From an uncultured Eubacterium sp. (lineage in GTDB: Bacteria > Bacillota > Clostridia > Lachnospirales > Lachnospiraceae), in the NCBI GenBank assembly GCA_910584245.1, contig CAJTZF010000002.1, positions 170,986 to 234,985 of the forward strand: a stretch of 64,000 nucleotides of DNA. The letters run 5' to 3'. Shown one piece after another: positions 1-7,510 of the stretch (its first letter is position 1; the number at the start of each line of letters is the position of its first letter). Position numbers and translations under genes: made by a program. The notes beneath the pieces are model-generated. The model saw only the letters and a list, made by a program, of their open reading frames with translations. It ran no database searches and had not been told where the DNA came from.

Positions 1-688
1 TGGCGTCATTGATCTCGAGGTCTGCATGGGCATTCCGGCTTGTTTTGGATTTATTGATTAATATGAGCTTATTTCCGCGATAGTAGTCAATGAGGCCGGC
101 GGCGGGATATACGGCGAGAGACGTTCCGCCGACGATAAGCACGTCTGCGTGTTTTATGTAGGAGATGGCTTTCTCCAGCACGTAGGAATCAAGACCCTCT
201 TCATATAAAACGACGTCCGGTTTTATTGTTCCTCCGCAGTGACATACAGGAATGCCTTTTTGTGAAAGGATTTCGTCCAGCGGATAAAATTTTCCGCAGC
301 TCATACAGTTGTTTCGGAGAACGGAGCCGTGGAGTTCCAAAACTTCTTTACTTCCCGCTTTCTGGTGAAGACCATCGATATTTTGTGTAATAACGGCGCG
401 CAGCTTTCCCCTTTTTTCGAGCCTGGCGAGCGCGATATGGGCATCGTTTGGCTGGGCATCTTTAAAAATCATTTTGTTTCGGTAAAATCGGTAGAATTCC
501 CCGGTGTTTTGTAGAAAAAACGTGTGGCTCAGTATTGTTTCCGGCGGGTAATCATATTGTTGGTTATAAAGTCCGTCCACACTTCGGAAATCGGGTATAT
601 TGCTCTCAGTAGAAACCCCTGCGCCGCCAAAGAAAACGATGTTATCGCTTTCATCAATCCATTGTTTTAATTGTTCAAGTTCTTTCAT
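1..688 (-). CDS. cobB: NAD-dependent protein deacylase (Sir2 family), C-terminus cut by window edge
   Basis: Sirtuin that removes acyl groups from protein lysines using NAD+. The reverse-strand translation begins MKELEQLKQWIDES and shows the family motifs in order: GAGVSTESNIPDFR (NAD binding), TQNIDGLHQKAG, the catalytic His in LELHGS, and a zinc site made of CMSCG and CHCG pairs. About 229 codons are visible and the frame is still open at base 1, so only the last few residues are missing. The start is the ATG at 688; a possible ribosome site (GAGAAAGG) lies rather far upstream. A TTGATA/TATAAT promoter sits just ahead at 727-755, so it is transcribed divergently from the lipoprotein gene. 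The symbol is the common one for bacterial sirtuins and has nothing to do with cobalamin. Confidence 0.93.
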   Translation of the reverse strand, partial: MKELEQLKQWIDESDNIVFFGGAGVSTESNIPDFRSVDGLYNQQYDYPPETILSHTFFLQNTGEFYRFYRNKMIFKDAQPNDAHIALARLEKRGKLRAVITQNIDGLHQKAGSKEVLELHGSVLRNNCMSCGKFYPLDEILSQKGIPVCHCGGTIKPDVVLYEEGLDSYVLEKAISYIKHADVLIVGGTSLAVYPAAGLIDYYRGNKLILINKSKTSRNAHADLEINDA

Positions 689-726
689 TAGGAACGACCA
701 GCCTTTCTCATTATTTTAATAAAATT

Positions 727-755
727 ATTATAACGTATCCTATATGGAATATCAA
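727..755 (-). promoter_or_regulatory. Promoter of the sirtuin gene
   Basis: On the minus strand a TTGATA -35 box (750-755) and a TATAAT -10 box (727-732) are separated by exactly 17 nt, about 40 nt upstream of the sirtuin start codon. Confidence 0.7.
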
Positions 756-880
756 GATGTTAGGTCAAAAGCATTTTTCGCCCGTATGGTTTCGGTATTC
801 AGAATCCATCACGCAGGGAACATGCACCTTCGTCTTTTTTTGACATATAATCTAACAAAACGTATTAACGGGGGTTCGAT

Positions 881-1885
881 ATGAAAAAAATAACTGCGGT
901 TGCACTCGTGCTATGTCTGGCTGTAGTGCAGTTGTGCGGATGTGGAAAATCGTCAGAAAAAGAGGTTGTCAAGGTAAGACTGAATGAGGTTGCCCATTCG
1001 ATTTTTTATGCACCTCAGTATGTGGCGATTGAAAACGGCTACTTTGAAGAAGAGGGAATCGACATCGGGCTTGTGAATGGCGCCGGTGCGGACAATGTTA
1101 TGACGGCGGTTCTGTCCGGTGAGGCGGACATCGGTTTTATGGGTTCAGAGGCATCTATCTATGTGTACAATCAGGGATCGGGAGAGAAGATTGTGAACTT
1201 CGCCCAGTTGACGCAGCGGGCAGGTAATTTTCTGGTGGCCAGAGAGAAGGACGAAGACTTTACGTGGGAGAAATTGAAAGGTAAGACAGTACTCGCGGGA
1301 AGGAAGGGCGGTATGCCGCAGATGGTATTTGAATACATACTAAAGAAAAACCGGATCGATCCGAAAAAGGATTTGACAATGGTACAAAATATTGATTTTG
1401 GTCTGACAGCAGAAGCCTTTGCCTCTGGTCAGGGGGAATATTCTGTAGAATTTGAACCGTTTGCGGCTTCTCTGGAAAAGGAGAAAAAAGGAGTCGTCGT
1501 GGCTTCGTTGGGCGTAGACAGTGGAAAAGTACCGTACACCGCATATTCGGCCAAGGAAAGCTATATTAACGAGCACCGTGATATCGTACAGAAGTTTACG
1601 AATGCCCTTCAAAAGGGTATGGATTATGTGAACAGCCATAGCCCGGAGGAGATCGCCAAAGTGATCCAGCCCCAGTTTGCCGAGACGGACGCCGGTGTGC
1701 TGACGACGATTGTCAAGCGCTATTATGAGCAGGATACATGGAAGGAAAATCTTATTTTTGAGAAGGAAAGCTTTACATTGCTACAAGATATATTAAAAAC
1801 AGGTGGGGAGCTTACAAAAGAAGTACCTTATGATGAGCTGGTTAATACTGCATTTGCGCAAAATGCAGCCGAAAAGAAAGAATAG
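881..1885 (+). CDS. ABC transporter substrate-binding lipoprotein, NMT1/THI5-like
   Basis: Extracytoplasmic solute receptor of the nitrate/sulfonate/taurine/thiamine-precursor type. The N-terminus is a lipoprotein signal with a lipobox ending in Cys21 (QLCGC). The body has the usual start of this family (SIFYAPQYVAIENGYFEEEGI), the loop around SGEADIGFMG, and a second lobe beginning with KGKTVLAGRKGGMPQ. The length, 334 residues, is normal. The ribosome site is GGGGG ahead of the ATG at 881. No permease or ATPase gene lies beside it, which is unusual, so the partner proteins must be elsewhere if it still works in import. The ligand cannot be told from sequence; sulfonates, pyrimidine precursors and nitrate are all possible. 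Confidence 0.85.
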   Translation: MKKITAVALVLCLAVVQLCGCGKSSEKEVVKVRLNEVAHSIFYAPQYVAIENGYFEEEGIDIGLVNGAGADNVMTAVLSGEADIGFMGSEASIYVYNQGSGEKIVNFAQLTQRAGNFLVAREKDEDFTWEKLKGKTVLAGRKGGMPQMVFEYILKKNRIDPKKDLTMVQNIDFGLTAEAFASGQGEYSVEFEPFAASLEKEKKGVVVASLGVDSGKVPYTAYSAKESYINEHRDIVQKFTNALQKGMDYVNSHSPEEIAKVIQPQFAETDAGVLTTIVKRYYEQDTWKENLIFEKESFTLLQDILKTGGELTKEVPYDELVNTAFAQNAAEKKE

Positions 1886-1980
1886 GCTATAAACTAATTA
1901 CGGTTGTAATCCGATATACATGATGTAGAGGTAGCTGGGCAAATGGATTTGCCCGCCAAAAATTCAAGGATGTGGTACAC

Positions 1981-2565
1981 ATGTATATAACGGATTCAGT
2001 AAAAAGCAGACAAAAACAGATAGTCATGCACATCGGTCAAGGCCAAAAACAGACAGGGGTGGGAGGCGGTGTCACGGCTAGTTCGTCCTACGGTGAAAAG
2101 GCGGCGGTCGTTGAGCTTTCCCAGAAGGGACTTGAGCTGTCAGAACAAGCTTCTGTGAAAAAAGAGAAGCCGTACTGGGAGACGTATATGGAGAAGAAAA
2201 GGCTGGCGGCCCAGTCGCTTGCCAGGGCGTTTTCAAAAGCAGGGAAGACAAATAAGAAAAAGAAGACGCCTTCTAAAAATCTCTCTCGGGCACTTGCTAT
2301 AGCCAGACGAATTATGCGCGGGGACAAAGTTCCTCCGAAAGACGAGAGTTTTCTCTTTCGCTTTAATAGCGATTTATATTTAAAGGCAAAGATGATGGCT
2401 ATGATTAATGAAAATCCCAAAAAACACAAAAGTTTATTGGAGGAAGAACAGGAAGATCATGGAAGCGCCAGCGTTTCATCCCAGATGAAAAACGGGGAAG
2501 CCTCCGGGACGCCCGATTCGGACGATACATCCGGACCGGACGATACATCGGAAGCCGTCGAATAA
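1981..2565 (+). CDS. Hypothetical protein, basic middle and acidic tail
   Basis: I do not recognise a family. The protein of about 194 residues has no signal peptide or membrane segment. A Gly-rich N-terminal stretch (residues 15-30) leads into a Lys-rich region containing a helical-looking segment SRALAIARRIMRGDKVP, and the last 45 residues are acidic and Ser/Asp-rich, with a short DDTS repeat encoded by two copies of CGGACGATACATC. The start was placed at the ATG at 1981 because AAGGA lies 10 nt upstream; an upstream in-frame GTG at 1972 is too close to that site. The gene follows the lipoprotein gene after 95 nt and converges on the beta-propeller gene, with a terminator hairpin after its stop codon. 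Confidence 0.6.
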   Translation: MYITDSVKSRQKQIVMHIGQGQKQTGVGGGVTASSSYGEKAAVVELSQKGLELSEQASVKKEKPYWETYMEKKRLAAQSLARAFSKAGKTNKKKKTPSKNLSRALAIARRIMRGDKVPPKDESFLFRFNSDLYLKAKMMAMINENPKKHKSLLEEEQEDHGSASVSSQMKNGEASGTPDSDDTSGPDDTSEAVE

Positions 2566-2572
2566 AGTTAGA

Positions 2573-4231
2573 TCAAATGCGGAGCCGGAGTTTTACGGCT
2601 CCGCTCTTTATTTTGCCGGACTGGCAGCTGTAAAAGCGGACTACATAGGTTCCCTTTTTTAACAACACACTTTTTTTGTGCGATTTGCTGCGGAACCTTT
2701 TGTGCGACGTTCCCCGGATTACGATTTCGGTGGACGAAGATTTCATTCGCTTTTTCCAAGTAAAAGTGACGCGGTAAGTCTTTTTTCCAATCTTTTTTTT
2801 GCGGTACTTAATTTTCATTGGCTTTTTTAATTTTTGCTTCTTTTTTTGTTTTGCATGCCGGACTGACGGGACGGAAGATACAGCGGGCACATCCGGCGCT
2901 GGTGAAACGGCTGCCGGCGGCGTGGTTGCCGGTGTGTGCGGCCCCGCTGCAAACCCATCCTGTACGGCAAATAAAGTGCCGGAATCGTTTGAGTAATACA
3001 ATGTACCATCAGTATCAGCCGCTACACTGGACAGACAAAACTGCTTTCCCGTTTCGGGGAGATAAAGTGTTTTTATATCAGATGAATGTGTGGTTTCGTC
3101 ATCTTCGATATAAAAAATACCGCCGGGGACTACATTTTGCGTAAAGTATACATATACTTTATAGTTGTTCTCCGGGGAAGCATATCCGGTGCATACGAGC
3201 GGAGAAGATTTTATATCGCGCAAGTCTGGCGCGGAAACGGCATAAAGCATTTGCATGGAAGCCGGATCTATGACATTCACCCTCCCGTTTTGGCCGTCAA
3301 AACTGCACACGTATAATCTGCCGTTATAGATGGTGGGCGTGCTTGTGCAATTAGCGCCCTGCGTGGCCGGGGAACATAAAGATAGTAGTGTTACACGTTG
3401 GAATGTGCCATCCGCATTCATCTTTATTTGATAAAGGTACCCATTGTTAGTAGTGGTATAGTATGCCTCTGTCACATCATCATAGGTAATGCCTGCGCGG
3501 ATGCCGCCCGCAGTTTTTGTATAACGGGACAGGTCGCAAGTATCGTATACCGTATCTTCTTTTAGGCTGTGGGAGATAATTGTCCCATTATCGCCGCCAA
3601 AAAGAAGAAAGGATTGCCCTGAGACGGCGCCGCTCCAGTAGTAACCGCACGGATTATCCGGGCTGGTATATGTCCACTGTGTCCGGCCATCGTCGGCTGA
3701 CAGGCAGTAATATAGACCGTCTGTTCCGGATGCATTTGTTGTTCCCGCATAGAGAAAGCCATCGTGGTAATAGGTTGTTGTAAGGGATTGCAGTCCAAAC
3801 GGCTCGCTCGTCCATAGGGAAGCCATCGTCTGTATATTTACACATTGTACTATGCCGCCGCTCAGCGGGATAAATAAATGGTTTCCGTTCAGGGTCATGC
3901 GGCATATGGAATTCATAGGTGCCGCCAAGGTGAGAGCGGAACATACGGTTCCGCTCTTATCCAGCTGGTAGAGCGAAGATTTACACACAACATAAATATT
4001 TGTATCTGTGATAACGGGGTCTGAATTGTATACCGTCTTTCCGCCCTGCTCAAATGCTATGTTCCATTTGGTTCCGGCCCGGTCTGGTTCGATGGGAGTT
4101 TTAGCCGGGGTAGTATTGGCATTCGCCGTCCCATGCTCATTCCGAAAAGAAGACCAGGCCTGTACTGTATCAAAGGGTAACAATAAAAGTATGGCTGCGA
4201 ACAGACATATGATCGTTTTTATTATTTTCAT
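2573..4231 (-). CDS. Secreted PQQ-like beta-propeller protein
   Basis: Exported protein of 552 residues with a clear signal peptide (hydrophobic IICLFAAILLLLPF, cleavage near VQA-W at residue 25). Residues 40-430 look like PQQ/WD-type propeller blades: repeated segments such as SDPVITDTNIYVV and STPTIYNGRLYVC, each followed by an xLYxLD-like strand. The last 90 residues form a Lys-rich beta domain ending in LLKKGTYVVRFYSCQSGKIK, resembling a fibronectin-III-like wall-associating module; the DUF4430 partner has a similar tail. Its ATG overlaps the stop codon of the upstream gene by 4 nt (ATGA), so the two are translationally coupled and share the cobalamin riboswitch. The ligand is unproven; a corrinoid is my inference from the operon. 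Confidence 0.8.
   Translation of the reverse strand: MKIIKTIICLFAAILLLLPFDTVQAWSSFRNEHGTANANTTPAKTPIEPDRAGTKWNIAFEQGGKTVYNSDPVITDTNIYVVCKSSLYQLDKSGTVCSALTLAAPMNSICRMTLNGNHLFIPLSGGIVQCVNIQTMASLWTSEPFGLQSLTTTYYHDGFLYAGTTNASGTDGLYYCLSADDGRTQWTYTSPDNPCGYYWSGAVSGQSFLLFGGDNGTIISHSLKEDTVYDTCDLSRYTKTAGGIRAGITYDDVTEAYYTTTNNGYLYQIKMNADGTFQRVTLLSLCSPATQGANCTSTPTIYNGRLYVCSFDGQNGRVNVIDPASMQMLYAVSAPDLRDIKSSPLVCTGYASPENNYKVYVYFTQNVVPGGIFYIEDDETTHSSDIKTLYLPETGKQFCLSSVAADTDGTLYYSNDSGTLFAVQDGFAAGPHTPATTPPAAVSPAPDVPAVSSVPSVRHAKQKKKQKLKKPMKIKYRKKKIGKKTYRVTFTWKKRMKSSSTEIVIRGTSHKRFRSKSHKKSVLLKKGTYVVRFYSCQSGKIKSGAVKLRLRI
2579..2614 (+). terminator. Rho-independent terminator after the 194-aa hypothetical gene
   Basis: A 9-bp perfect stem (GCGGAGCCG at 2579-2587, CGGCTCCGC at 2596-2604) is followed by TCTTTATTTT. 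It lies inside the last codons of the convergent beta-propeller gene, so this DNA is both coding and terminator. Confidence 0.75.
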
Positions 4232-5415
4232 TTTATTTTCACCCGCACGATGTTGCTGTAACCACTATACACCTTTTTCCGGTTTTGTATGGCATAGCTG
4301 CGTACCTTCACGAAATAAGTGCCCTTTTTAAATTTTTTCTTCACTTTTGTGTCGTAAGTGGAAGAAAATTTTTTAAAGTTTTTCTTTTTTTTCTTTGAAA
4401 AGAAAAGCTGGTATCCGTCCGCTCTGGCCGCCTCTTTCCACTTAAAAGTAACATTTTTCTTCGAAATGGAAGCTTTCAGCTTTTTAGGACGTGCCGGCTT
4501 TTTCCATTTCTTTTCGTCATGTATAACACAGGAATGGTTGGCAGGAAAAGGCGTCGGTGAGGCCGGCGGGGCTGATGTTGGCACAGATGCCTCTGTCACG
4601 ACGATTGTGGAAGAGGCATGGGAATTTTCCGGAATGCCGTCTTTCAGTCTGCCGCCTGTAGCCGTATATACGCCTGGCTGTTTGAGCGTCAGCAGTGCCG
4701 TACCATTCTTATCGGTGGAAACGGTATGGATCCATTGTTCCCCTTGAAAAATATGTATATCTTCGCCAGCGGCGGGGTTTGTGCCGCCGTCAAAACCATT
4801 CTCCTTGAAATAGGTTATAGTAAGCGGGGTACCGGCTTCCGTCCCATACTTCTCCTTGCTAAACCAGCTATAGTTTGTATAGGCGCCGAAGTCTCCCGCA
4901 TTGGGATCATAACATGCCTGACGGAAAAATACGATGCTGTCGCCATCTTTAATAGGGCATTGGTCCGGCGTATATTGAAAACCGGTCGCTTCGTCTGACG
5001 GGGATTCGTTGTTTACGCGGAACGACCAGTAAGCATAGTAGTCTAATAGTTTCTCTCCCTTGATATGTGCCGGGCATCCGTAAGAAAAAGTCAGGTCCTC
5101 CGTCGGAGAAGAGGATGTATCCGCTACATATTTTCCAAGCGCATGTGCCGCTGTAAAATATTCTGACGTCAGGACAGGGAGTTCGATATCCCCGCTTTCT
5201 ACAGTAAATGTCTGATGGATCCGTGTGACGTCGTCTTTTGACAGCGTAACTTCCTCGGCGATAAGTGTAGAATCGACATCTTCTACCTTTACGTTTACTG
5301 TGATTGTGTCCGCTGTGGTTTGTGTGTCTGCATAAACATTCGCAGAAATGCCGGGCGTCGTAATACTCAAGGCAAATGTGAGAATACATGCAGACAGTTT
5401 CTTAATCGTATTCAT
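4228..5415 (-). CDS. Secreted DUF4430 (transcobalamin-like) protein
   Basis: Exported protein of 395 residues. The start is the ATG at 5415, preceded by GAGG; a further in-frame ATG at 5436 would put this ribosome site inside the gene. The signal peptide runs to about residue 30 (VYA-D). Residues 60-165 match the DUF4430 fold, which is related to the C-terminal beta domain of transcobalamin and intrinsic factor: note YYAYWSFRVNNES, then CPIKDGDSIVFF. A second beta domain ends in LLTLKQPGVYTATG, a Pro/Ser linker follows, and the C-terminus is a Lys-rich fibronectin-III-like domain (KKGTYFVKVRSYA). A cobalamin riboswitch with an intrinsic terminator stands directly upstream. A role in capturing corrinoids outside the cell is inferred from these two facts. 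Confidence 0.85.
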   Translation of the reverse strand: MNTIKKLSACILTFALSITTPGISANVYADTQTTADTITVNVKVEDVDSTLIAEEVTLSKDDVTRIHQTFTVESGDIELPVLTSEYFTAAHALGKYVADTSSSPTEDLTFSYGCPAHIKGEKLLDYYAYWSFRVNNESPSDEATGFQYTPDQCPIKDGDSIVFFRQACYDPNAGDFGAYTNYSWFSKEKYGTEAGTPLTITYFKENGFDGGTNPAAGEDIHIFQGEQWIHTVSTDKNGTALLTLKQPGVYTATGGRLKDGIPENSHASSTIVVTEASVPTSAPPASPTPFPANHSCVIHDEKKWKKPARPKKLKASISKKNVTFKWKEAARADGYQLFFSKKKKKNFKKFSSTYDTKVKKKFKKGTYFVKVRSYAIQNRKKVYSGYSNIVRVKIK

Positions 5416-5474
5416 TTTTTCCTCATTTCCGCACATTTGTTGTGCTTTTTATTTTTTGGATGTTCAAATAAAAG

Positions 5475-5520
5475 TAAGAAATAAGAAATCCCCTTCTGTC
5501 CGGAACAGGACATAAGGGGA
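5475..5520 (-). terminator. Riboswitch expression-platform terminator
   Basis: Read on the minus strand, TCCCCTTATGTCC (5520-5508) pairs with GGACAGAAGGGGA (5501-5489), 13 positions with one mismatch and a 6-nt loop, followed by TTTCTTATTTCTT. It lies between the cobalamin aptamer and the DUF4430 start codon, so ligand-dependent termination is the expected control mode. Confidence 0.85.
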
Positions 5521-5587
5521 CTGTAATGACATAAAAGATAAGTGCCAAAACATTCCCTCTCCCTCCGAAAGGTCGTATTTCAAAACT

Positions 5588-5768
5588 GTATGGCAGGTCT
5601 TCCGACTTATGCATCAACTGAGGACAACGCCTTCCCAGACCAGACAGCTTGAGTGGTCCAGTGGCTGGCAGAACATAAGTCTGCCATGTCGTCCGCATAC
5701 TCAAATACGGCAGCGGGGGCTGTGCCGGACTCGAACCGGCTTCCCTCTATAGGAATTTTTCTATTCCT
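5588..5768 (-). ncRNA. Cobalamin (B12) riboswitch aptamer
   Basis: The minus strand carries the conserved blocks of the cobalamin aptamer in the right order: GAGGGAAGCCGGT, then AGTCCGGCACAGCCCCCGC, then CCACTGG, then GGGAAGGCG, and finally the B12 box GTCGGAAGACCTGCC. Coenzyme B12 and related corrinoids bind this RNA and usually switch off uptake or synthesis genes. A promoter lies upstream at 5868-5896 and a terminator downstream at 5475-5520, so this is a complete transcriptional OFF switch for the DUF4430/beta-propeller operon. I could not identify a good 5' partner for the P1 stem; the 5' boundary is approximate. Confidence 0.95.
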
Positions 5769-5770
5769 TG

Positions 5771-5831
5771 TTCTGTCCACGGGGATCTCCCTTGCCTTTG
5801 GCGCATGTAATGGGAGATCCCGTGGACAGAA
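5771..5831 (-). repeat. Long inverted repeat in the riboswitch leader
   Basis: Arms 5771-5791 and 5812-5831 are complementary over 20 bp with a single bulged G and a 20-nt loop. The hairpin would form about 30 nt into the transcript, just ahead of the cobalamin aptamer. No U tract follows, so it is not an ordinary terminator. It may protect the 5' end or be an accessory stem of the aptamer. Confidence 0.8.
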
Positions 5832-5867
5832 ACCAATACAGCTACTTATTATTAAATCCAATTTATG

Positions 5868-5896
5868 ATTATAACAGCGCCGCCATAAAAATGCAA
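5868..5896 (-). promoter_or_regulatory. Promoter of the riboswitch operon
   Basis: TTGCAT (5891-5896) and TATAAT (5868-5873) on the minus strand, 17-nt spacer, with an extended -10 (TGTTATAAT). It lies in the gap after pyrI and places the transcription start near 5861. Confidence 0.85.
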
Positions 5897-5938
5897 GAAG
5901 CAATAGAATAGAAATGTTCCCTCTTTTGTGCATTGGGA

Positions 5939-6367
5939 TTAAAATTGCCCTTTAAATTTCTGTTCACAGTACATGCACCGGTAAATCCGGTTTTTTTGGT
6001 CCGTCAGTTTGAAGCGGTGTGGGAGCTCCTGCTCAATAGACGTGATACAGCGTGGATTTTTGCATTTAATAATGTTTGTAACCACATCTGGAAGTTTTAG
6101 CGTGCGTTTCTCGACAATTTTATCATTTTCAATAATATTGATTGTTATATTATCGTCAAGAACGCCGAGAATGTCCAAATCGACCCGGAGAGGCCCCTCT
6201 ATTTTAATAATATCTTTTTTACCCATTTTGTTACTTTTGGCATTTTTAATAATGGCTACACTACAGTCCAGTTTTTCCAGATTGAGATACTGGTAAATCT
6301 CCATAGCGTGTCCCGCCTTAATGTGGTCGATGACGACGCCTTGATTAAGTCCGCCGATATTTAACAT
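5939..6367 (-). CDS. pyrI: Aspartate carbamoyltransferase regulatory subunit
   Basis: Regulatory chain of aspartate transcarbamoylase; it binds CTP/ATP and adjusts the activity of PyrB, the second step of pyrimidine synthesis. The 142-residue chain has the allosteric N-terminal domain (residues 1-95, including GIVIDHI-like GVVIDHIKAGHAM) and a C-terminal zinc domain with four ligands, Cys102, Cys107, Cys131 and Cys134. Length and layout are normal. It lies 49 nt downstream of pyrB on the same strand, so the two form the usual pyrBI unit. The riboswitch operon follows with its own promoter, and I saw no clear terminator between them. Confidence 0.97.
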   Translation of the reverse strand: MLNIGGLNQGVVIDHIKAGHAMEIYQYLNLEKLDCSVAIIKNAKSNKMGKKDIIKIEGPLRVDLDILGVLDDNITINIIENDKIVEKRTLKLPDVVTNIIKCKNPRCITSIEQELPHRFKLTDQKNRIYRCMYCEQKFKGQF

Positions 6368-6416
6368 GAAATTCCTCCGTTTCTGCGTTTAATTACATAG
6401 TTACCTGCCAATGGAG

Positions 6417-7340
6417 TTATGAACTGACAGTTATTTCGAGCAATGTCAGGATCAGCGCCATGCGTATGTAGACACCGTATTGCGCCTGTTTAAAGTACAC
6501 GGCCCGCGGATCGTTGTCTACTTCTGTAGAAATCTCATTTACCCTCGGAAGCGGGTGGAGTACGAGCATGTCTTCCTTTGCGAGCCTCATCTTTTCCGTG
6601 TCCAGAATAAAGCTGTCTTTTAATCGGATATAATCTTCTTCGTTAAAAAAACGTTCCCGTTGTACGCGGGTCATGTAGAGAATGTCCAGGTCGCCGATCA
6701 CGGCGTCTAAGTCGTTGACTTCCCGGTAGGAAATGTCGTTGTCATCCAGCGTTTCTTTCCGGAGATAATCGGGTATTTTCAATTCCGGCGGGGAGATGAG
6801 TACGAATTCCACACCGGGATACCGCACCATAGCATCGATGAGCGAGTGGACCGTGCGGCCAAACTTCAGGTCTCCGCAAAACCCGATTTTCAGATGGTCA
6901 AAATGCCCTTTCAGGTTTTTAATCGTCAGAAGATCCGTGAGCGTCTGGGTGGGGTGGTTGTGGCCGCCGTCACCGGCATTGATGACTGGGATGGAAGAAT
7001 ACATAGAGGCCACGAGCGGCGCTCCCTCCTTCGGATGGCGCATCGCGCAAATATCGGCATACGATGAGATGACGCGTATCGTATCCGCCACGCTTTCTCC
7101 CTTTGACGCAGAGCTGGAATCGGCAGAAGAAAAACCAAGAACACGTCCGCCGAGGTTCAGCATAGCGGCCTCAAAACTAAGTCTCGTCCGTGTACTTGGT
7201 TCATAAAAGCAAGTTGCCAATTTTTTACCATTACAACATTGTGAATATTTGTCCGGGTTTTTCATGATCTGTTCAGCGAGCGTTATGAGGTCGTCAAGTT
7301 CCTCTACAGACAAATCAAGTGCATTCATAATATGTCTCAT
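6417..7340 (-). CDS. pyrB: Aspartate carbamoyltransferase catalytic subunit
   Basis: Joins carbamoyl phosphate to aspartate, the committed step of pyrimidine synthesis. The 307-residue protein carries the carbamoyl-phosphate motif EPSTRTRLSFEAAM, the HPxQ-type motif NHPTQTLTDLLT and the C-terminal loop LHPLPRVNEI. Translation could begin at the ATG at 7340 (AAGG 8 nt upstream) or 12 nt later at the second Met. A promoter, TTGTTT/TACAAT, lies at 7407-7435, and the short leader contains a small GCCGC/GCGGC hairpin. I saw no obvious PyrR-type antiterminator. The gene is divergent from the aconitase-family gene. Confidence 0.97.
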   Translation of the reverse strand: MRHIMNALDLSVEELDDLITLAEQIMKNPDKYSQCCNGKKLATCFYEPSTRTRLSFEAAMLNLGGRVLGFSSADSSSASKGESVADTIRVISSYADICAMRHPKEGAPLVASMYSSIPVINAGDGGHNHPTQTLTDLLTIKNLKGHFDHLKIGFCGDLKFGRTVHSLIDAMVRYPGVEFVLISPPELKIPDYLRKETLDDNDISYREVNDLDAVIGDLDILYMTRVQRERFFNEEDYIRLKDSFILDTEKMRLAKEDMLVLHPLPRVNEISTEVDNDPRAVYFKQAQYGVYIRMALILTLLEITVSS

Positions 7341-7406
7341 AAAAAATACCTTACTTTCATATAGATTGCGCCGCAGAAAGCGGCATGGAAGTTGCTATTA
7401 AATTAG

Positions 7407-7435
7407 ATTGTACAACAAATCGTCTGAAAAAACAA
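7407..7435 (-). promoter_or_regulatory. pyrBI promoter
   Basis: Minus-strand TTGTTT (7430-7435) and TACAAT (7407-7412) with a 17-nt spacer, about 67 nt ahead of pyrB. Its start site faces the aconitase-family promoter. Confidence 0.7.
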
Positions 7436-7452
7436 TAACGATTATTTTCTAT

Positions 7453-7481
7453 TTGCAAATTTTCTTGATTAGAAGTATAAT
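7453..7481 (+). promoter_or_regulatory. Promoter of the aconitase-family gene
   Basis: TTGCAA (7453-7458) and TATAAT (7476-7481), 17-nt spacer, followed by a GAAAGGAG ribosome site and the ATG at 7511. Confidence 0.85.
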
Positions 7482-7510
7482 ATTGAAAGAAGCGTGAAAG
7501 GAGATTACGA

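Noticed and set aside
846..851. TATAAT as the promoter of the binding-lipoprotein gene
   Set aside because: No acceptable -35 box lies at proper distance; the adjacent TTGACA directly touches the -10 box.
5725..5755. A tRNA-like T-arm (GGTTCGAGTCC on the minus strand)
   Set aside because: It belongs to the cobalamin riboswitch core; no acceptor or anticodon stem surrounds it.
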